Notes under the pieces: model-generated
Told to the model about the DNA's origin: nothing
Seen by the model: only the letters and a program-made list of their open reading frames with translations
Database searches by the model: none
Made by a program: the position numbers and the translations under genes
NCBI GenBank assembly: GCA_947625735.1
Contig: CANQPL010000008.1
Location: 32,588 to 96,587 of the forward strand
Origin: an uncultured Clostridia bacterium
Lineage (GTDB): Bacteria; Bacillota; Clostridia; Oscillospirales; Ruminococcaceae
Direction: 5' to 3'
Length of the DNA stretch: 64,000 nt
Shown here: positions 60,993-64,000 of the stretch, piece by piece
Layout of the letters: every line of letters begins with the position of its first letter
Position numbering within the stretch: position 1 is the stretch's first letter

Positions 60993-62430
60993 ACACATTG
61001 CCGTCCACCAATTGCCGCTGAAACTGATACGCTACATTCTGAACGGCAATAAAACGGACGAAATGAAATATGCGACAGGATTATGCTGTAATGCTGATGT
61101 AAAAGCTGCATACATGGAGATGTGTGCAAATTTTGAAGGATATTCGGGAGAGAGGTTTTACAAGAAATCGCTTGACAGGGACACAGCAAAAAAGGAAAAA
61201 ATCAGACTGCACCACTACATACAATCCTTTAAGCCTAACGAGGTAACGCCGGAGGAAGCTCATAAGATCGGCGTGGAATGGACGAGAAAGGTTTTCGGAG
61301 AAAATCATCAGGTGATAGTCACTACTCATGTTGACCGCTTGCACATTCACAACCATTTCGCAGTTGCCGCCTATGATCTTGACGGTAAGGCATGGTATGA
61401 CAACAAGACCACGCTCAAACGCTGCCGTGACATTTCGGATAAAATATGCAAGGCTCACGGACTCAGCATTATAGAAAATCCGAAGTATAATGCAAATCAC
61501 AAATACGGCGATTGGATTGCAAGGAAAAACGGTACATCATGGAAACAGCGGCTTTGCGATGATATTGATAAACTGATCCTGCATGATGATGTTCAATCGG
61601 TGCAGGACTTGTCTGAAAGGCTGCGGGAAAAAGGGTATGTTGTCACTTTAGGAAAATACCTGTCCGTCAAGGCGGTGAAAAATCGTAAAGCTGTAAGAAC
61701 CCTGCGTTTAGGCGACGGATATGGAATTGAGGAACTGCAATACCGCATTGAAAACAAAAATCGGGAAATGAGCTTGCAGACAGTCGCAGGGTATCAGGGT
61801 ATTCAGCGTGAATATGCCTTGTGCCTGCGTGAACTGCAAATCACTGTTTACCGCAGACCCGAAAATTCTTACAGTGCCACTTATTCGGAACTTCGCAAAA
61901 ATGCCGAAATGCTGACATACCTATGTGACAACAATATCCGTTCTGTAGGCGATTTTGAAAATCTTGTCAATGCCGCCGCAGAGAAAGCCGACAGTTTGAA
62001 AAAAGAACGTGAAAAGCTGTTGCAGAGCATTGAGGAAAAGGAGAAAGTTTTGCAGGACGGCGCAAGGTATCTGGATCTTGTAAGAATAAAAATTCCAACG
62101 GCAGAACAGCTTGACGAATTGGACAAACTCAGCTGCATGACAAAATACAGACTTCGTTCAGACGCCGACATAGATGTTTTCCGTCAGGAGATTGCCGATC
62201 TGAAAAATGAACTTGCCGAAACAGAGAAAAATATCGAAACCGCCGAAAAGGAGAAATCGGAGGCGGGCAGGAACTATCAGACCTATTTGCGGCAAATGCA
62301 GAGCGACTACGATCTTATCCTTGACAAGCTAAGGCGTGAACAGGAGGAAATCAGAAAAACAGAGCAGGAACAGCAGAGGGAACAGGAGCAGGAAAGGCAG
62401 ACTCGGACTAATAATAATCGTTATATTTAA
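60979..62430 (+). CDS. mobA: MOBP-type relaxase/mobilization nuclease
   Basis: A 483-residue protein. The relaxase domain (1-190) has the catalytic Tyr candidate in LKLIRYILN (Tyr19), LHHYIQSFKP (78-87) and the metal site H117-x-D119-x-x-H122-x-H124-N-H126 in THVDRLHIHNHF. From about residue 330 the protein is coiled coil (EKADSLKKEREKLLQSIEEK) and ends in a Glu/Gln/Arg-rich tail. It nicks oriT and stays bound to the transferred strand. No type IV secretion genes are seen, so transfer would need a helper element. Confidence 0.92.
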   Translation: MAIIKHIAVHQLPLKLIRYILNGNKTDEMKYATGLCCNADVKAAYMEMCANFEGYSGERFYKKSLDRDTAKKEKIRLHHYIQSFKPNEVTPEEAHKIGVEWTRKVFGENHQVIVTTHVDRLHIHNHFAVAAYDLDGKAWYDNKTTLKRCRDISDKICKAHGLSIIENPKYNANHKYGDWIARKNGTSWKQRLCDDIDKLILHDDVQSVQDLSERLREKGYVVTLGKYLSVKAVKNRKAVRTLRLGDGYGIEELQYRIENKNREMSLQTVAGYQGIQREYALCLRELQITVYRRPENSYSATYSELRKNAEMLTYLCDNNIRSVGDFENLVNAAAEKADSLKKEREKLLQSIEEKEKVLQDGARYLDLVRIKIPTAEQLDELDKLSCMTKYRLRSDADIDVFRQEIADLKNELAETEKNIETAEKEKSEAGRNYQTYLRQMQSDYDLILDKLRREQEEIRKTEQEQQREQEQERQTRTNNNRYI

Positions 62431-62447
62431 CAGAAAGGTTGAATGAT

Positions 62448-62996
62448 ATGGGAAAGTTTACGCTTATATCGGGAAGTGCTTACAGCGGGAAATCCAAGTG
62501 GGCAGTATCGTTTTTTGACGGCTGCGACAATGTTAAGTATCTTTGCACAGGGCGCACTATAGACACACCGACAATGGAGAAAATCATATTTCTGGAAAGC
62601 AGCCGTAATGTTAGTTGGAGTATTGAGCGGGATTTCCGTTTTGAGAATTATGCGGCTATGGTGCAGGAATACAAATATTTTATTCTTGACAGCGTTACCG
62701 TATCGGCAATGGACTATTATATTTACGGCAGCAATCAATTTGACGTATCCGGGTATGACAAGGGTGAAAAAATCGGAAAACTTCTCAGAGAACAGATAAC
62801 CGATTTTATAAATGCGGTAAAATCCAAAGACGGCAGCATTGTAGCAGTGACAAACGAAATAGGATTTTATCACGATCTGTTCGGAGAGCATTACGGACAT
62901 TTTTGTATTGCACTCAGCACAATAAACACAAGACTTGCGGCTATTGCGGACGAGGTATATTTTTCGGTAAGCGGCGTTCAGTTCAGGATAAAATAG
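62448..62996 (+). CDS. CobU-like nucleotide-binding protein on the mobile element
   Basis: Start MGKFTLISGSAYSGKSKWAV (ATG 62448, AGAAAGG 9 bases upstream). The 182-residue protein has a P-loop G9-SAYSGK-S16. The C-terminal pattern VTNEIGFYHDLFGEHYGHFC, then LSTINTRLAAIADEVYFSVS and G-V-Q-F-R-I-K, matches the ending of adenosylcobinamide kinase/guanylyltransferase. In the guanylylated-His motif R-I-x-x-H-x-x-x-R the sequence is K-I-I-F-L-E-S-S-R, so the His is replaced by Leu. It may be a kinase-only or repurposed relative. It lies 17 bases after the relaxase gene. Confidence 0.65.
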   Translation: MGKFTLISGSAYSGKSKWAVSFFDGCDNVKYLCTGRTIDTPTMEKIIFLESSRNVSWSIERDFRFENYAAMVQEYKYFILDSVTVSAMDYYIYGSNQFDVSGYDKGEKIGKLLREQITDFINAVKSKDGSIVAVTNEIGFYHDLFGEHYGHFCIALSTINTRLAAIADEVYFSVSGVQFRIK

Positions 62997-63047
62997 CGTG
63001 AAAAGGAAAAGGCGTTCCGTTTTGCCGAAACACCTCTGCGCCGGAAG

Positions 63048-63251
63048 CTATTTACCCAAACTGTCATTGTTATAATAATCATCAAGAGTTTTGAGAATGT
63101 ACTGTTTGAGAAATTGAGCGGGCGTTGTGCCGTTCTCTGCACAATATTCCTTGAATTGCTCAGCGTCCTCCGTTCTCAGACGGCAGGACACAGACCGCAT
63201 ATTGTCTTTGTCCCATCTGCGGTTTGTTATTTTTTTCTTATCGGACACCAT
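63048..63251 (-). CDS. ribbon-helix-helix (CopG/Arc-like) DNA-binding protein
   Basis: A 67-residue protein with the RHH pattern MRSVSCRLRTEDAEQFKEYC, AENGTTPAQFLKQYILKTLD, followed by a short acidic/Asn tail. It is transcribed divergently from the segregation-type genes at 63477. Palindromic CACTGT/ACAGTG sites lie over both promoters, so it is the likely repressor. It could be an antitoxin or a copy-control protein, but no toxin is next to it. Confidence 0.8.
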   Translation of the reverse strand: MVSDKKKITNRRWDKDNMRSVSCRLRTEDAEQFKEYCAENGTTPAQFLKQYILKTLDDYYNNDSLGK

Positions 63252-63303
63252 TTCTAAGCCCCCTATGCTTTAAAAACTTATATTTATAGTATATCATATA
63301 ACT

Positions 63304-63321
63304 AACACTGTTGATAGTGCT
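63304..63321. promoter_or_regulatory. second operator of the RHH repressor (minus-side)
   Basis: AACACTGTTGATAGTGCT is an imperfect copy of the 63371-63388 palindrome (CACT-N6-AGTG core). It lies upstream of the RHH gene, near its presumed promoter. Confidence 0.55.
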
Positions 63322-63364
63322 GATTTTAACAAAATTATTTCTGAAACTTTGTTAGGAATTACTA

Positions 63365-63393
63365 TTGAATAGCACTGTCAACAGTGCTATAAT
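63365..63393 (+). promoter_or_regulatory. promoter of the segregation genes with embedded operator
   Basis: TTGAAT (63365-63370) and TATAAT (63388-63393) are 17 bases apart. The spacer is the palindrome AGCACTGTCAACAGTGCT (63371-63388), with 8-bp arms. A protein bound here would block RNA polymerase. Confidence 0.8.
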
Positions 63394-63400
63394 AATAATA

Positions 63401-63451
63401 ATGCAAGCAAAAAAGTAATTCCCCAATGGGGAATTGATACGGTGCTTGCAT
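63401..63451 (+). repeat. nested inverted repeats in the leader
   Basis: Outer arms ATGCAAGCA (63401-63409) and TGCTTGCAT (63443-63451) enclose AATTCCCC-AAT-GGGGAATT (63417-63435). The structure sits between promoter and ribosome site of the 63477 gene. Confidence 0.75.
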
Positions 63452-63476
63452 GAAAATATGAAACGGAGGAATTAAA

Positions 63477-63893
63477 ATGTTTGTAAACAAAAGCGAAGCT
63501 CATGAAAGGGTACTTAATGCAGTCGAGGACATCAGGTGCTGCTGTGAGATCGGGGACGATTTTCACCAATGGAGTGACATTGCCGCTTCATCGATCCAAG
63601 CCTTTTTAGAGGACTTGACGAACGAACAGCTTGACGATACCTGCGGGGCGTTTGTTGAGTACATCGAGGAAACTGCCTCAGAAAATCTTAATCTTGCGCA
63701 GGGCATCAGAGAAGCCCTTACGATCTGTCTTAATGAGATGATAGACTATATCGGCAGTGTACCCGATACGGACGAGGACAGCGAAACCGATGACGATGAT
63801 TATTACAGGGAAACGGCTTATTATGCAGCCGCCATACATGAAGCCCTTAAAACACTGAAAAATATGAATATGGGAGGAAACAAAAATGAGTAA
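63477..63893 (+). CDS. hypothetical acidic protein upstream of parA
   Basis: A 138-residue acidic protein starting MFVNKSEAHERVLNAVEDIR, with ACGGAGGAATT upstream. It has four Cys residues in the first half (RCCCEIG) and an Asp/Glu-rich loop (DTDEDSETDDDDYY) before a C-terminal helix. It is not recognised. Its stop overlaps the parA start (ATGAGTAA), suggesting a role in the same partition or copy-control operon. Confidence 0.6.
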   Translation: MFVNKSEAHERVLNAVEDIRCCCEIGDDFHQWSDIAASSIQAFLEDLTNEQLDDTCGAFVEYIEETASENLNLAQGIREALTICLNEMIDYIGSVPDTDEDSETDDDDYYRETAYYAAAIHEALKTLKNMNMGGNKNE

Positions 63894-63942
63894 GATCATA
63901 GCGATAGCAAATCAGAAAGGCGGAGTAGCTTATGTAAAGTAA
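63886..63942 (+). pseudogene. parA: ParA-family ATPase gene interrupted within the Walker A motif
   Basis: The frame reads MSKIIAIANQKGGV, the standard ParA/Soj start with the first half of the deviant Walker A (KGGVGKTT). It then turns to AYVK and a stop, followed by sequence unlike parA. GGGAGGAAA precedes the ATG. The break falls after the G of the codon that should follow GTA. The rest of the gene is not in the window; it presumably lies beyond the inserted DNA. Confidence 0.8.
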
Positions 63943-63956
63943 GTAATTATGTAAAG
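63930..63956. repeat. short direct repeat at the parA junction
   Basis: TTATGTAAAG occurs at 63930-63939 and 63947-63956, immediately after the point where parA stops matching. Repeated short motifs like this mark the ends of many transposable or site-specific elements. Confidence 0.6.
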
Positions 63957-64000
63957 AAAAGCCGGAAAAGCAACGAAAAATCACATAAAAAGCATTGAAA

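Overview
The window looks like a chromosomal segment of an anaerobic, endospore-forming low-GC Firmicute of the Clostridia, most like Ruminococcus/Oscillospiraceae. This is inferred from gene content: [FeFe]-hydrogenase maturase HydF and its TM1266-type regulator, the ymdB-spoVS pair, an alpha/beta small acid-soluble spore protein, a yabM-mazG-HU-rqcP cluster, strong GGAGG ribosome sites and many TTGACA-17-TATAAT promoters. No 16S or other marker gene is present, so the genus is a guess.

Layout. 1-9.3 kb (mostly minus strand): partial hydF, a decayed transglutaminase-like fragment, a secreted cell-wall-binding protein, the hydrogenase regulator, a LexA/CI-type repressor, cyclophilin, a GNAT enzyme, yebC, an MBL hydrolase, mini-RNase III (with a start-codon anomaly) and obg. 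9.4-17.1 kb (plus): MGMT, a LysR regulator, cardiolipin synthase, a large FtsA/PilM-like ATPase, dCMP deaminase, a nucleotidyltransferase, ymdB and spoVS. 17.3-22.4 kb: BlaR1/BlaI-type sensor-repressor pair, tRNA-Leu(CAA), double-GNAT protein and MATE exporter. 22.6-26 kb: a chemoreceptor, a cluster of palindromic intergenic repeats and an orphan HsdS specificity subunit.

26.0-33.7 kb (minus): a tightly overlapping five-gene cassette encoding SWIM zinc finger, HEAT-like, MoxR AAA+ ATPase, DUF5682 and VWA proteins. This recurrent combination has no function I know of and is the best candidate in the core region for an uncharacterised system. 33.8-56 kb: Na/Pi cotransporter, chemoreceptor, dtd, ktrAB, an Fe-S aldo/keto reductase, DUF421-DUF4363 pair, small regulators and HD hydrolases, AEC transporter, AIM24-like protein, Sfp-type PPTase, a LacI-regulated sugar ABC importer without its own ATPase, rqcP-HU-mazG-flippase, and Hsp20 with a CIRCE-like HrcA operator.

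56.4-64 kb: a SASP gene followed by accessory DNA that looks like an integrated mobilizable element. It carries a radical SAM protein, a replication-initiator-like protein with octapeptide repeats, small element proteins, an oriT-like region with an RP4-like CCTATCCTG core, MobC, a MOBP-type relaxase, a CobU-like protein lacking the guanylylation histidine, a ribbon-helix-helix repressor with its operator inside a divergent promoter region, and a parA gene interrupted within its Walker A motif at what looks like the end of another inserted element running off the window.
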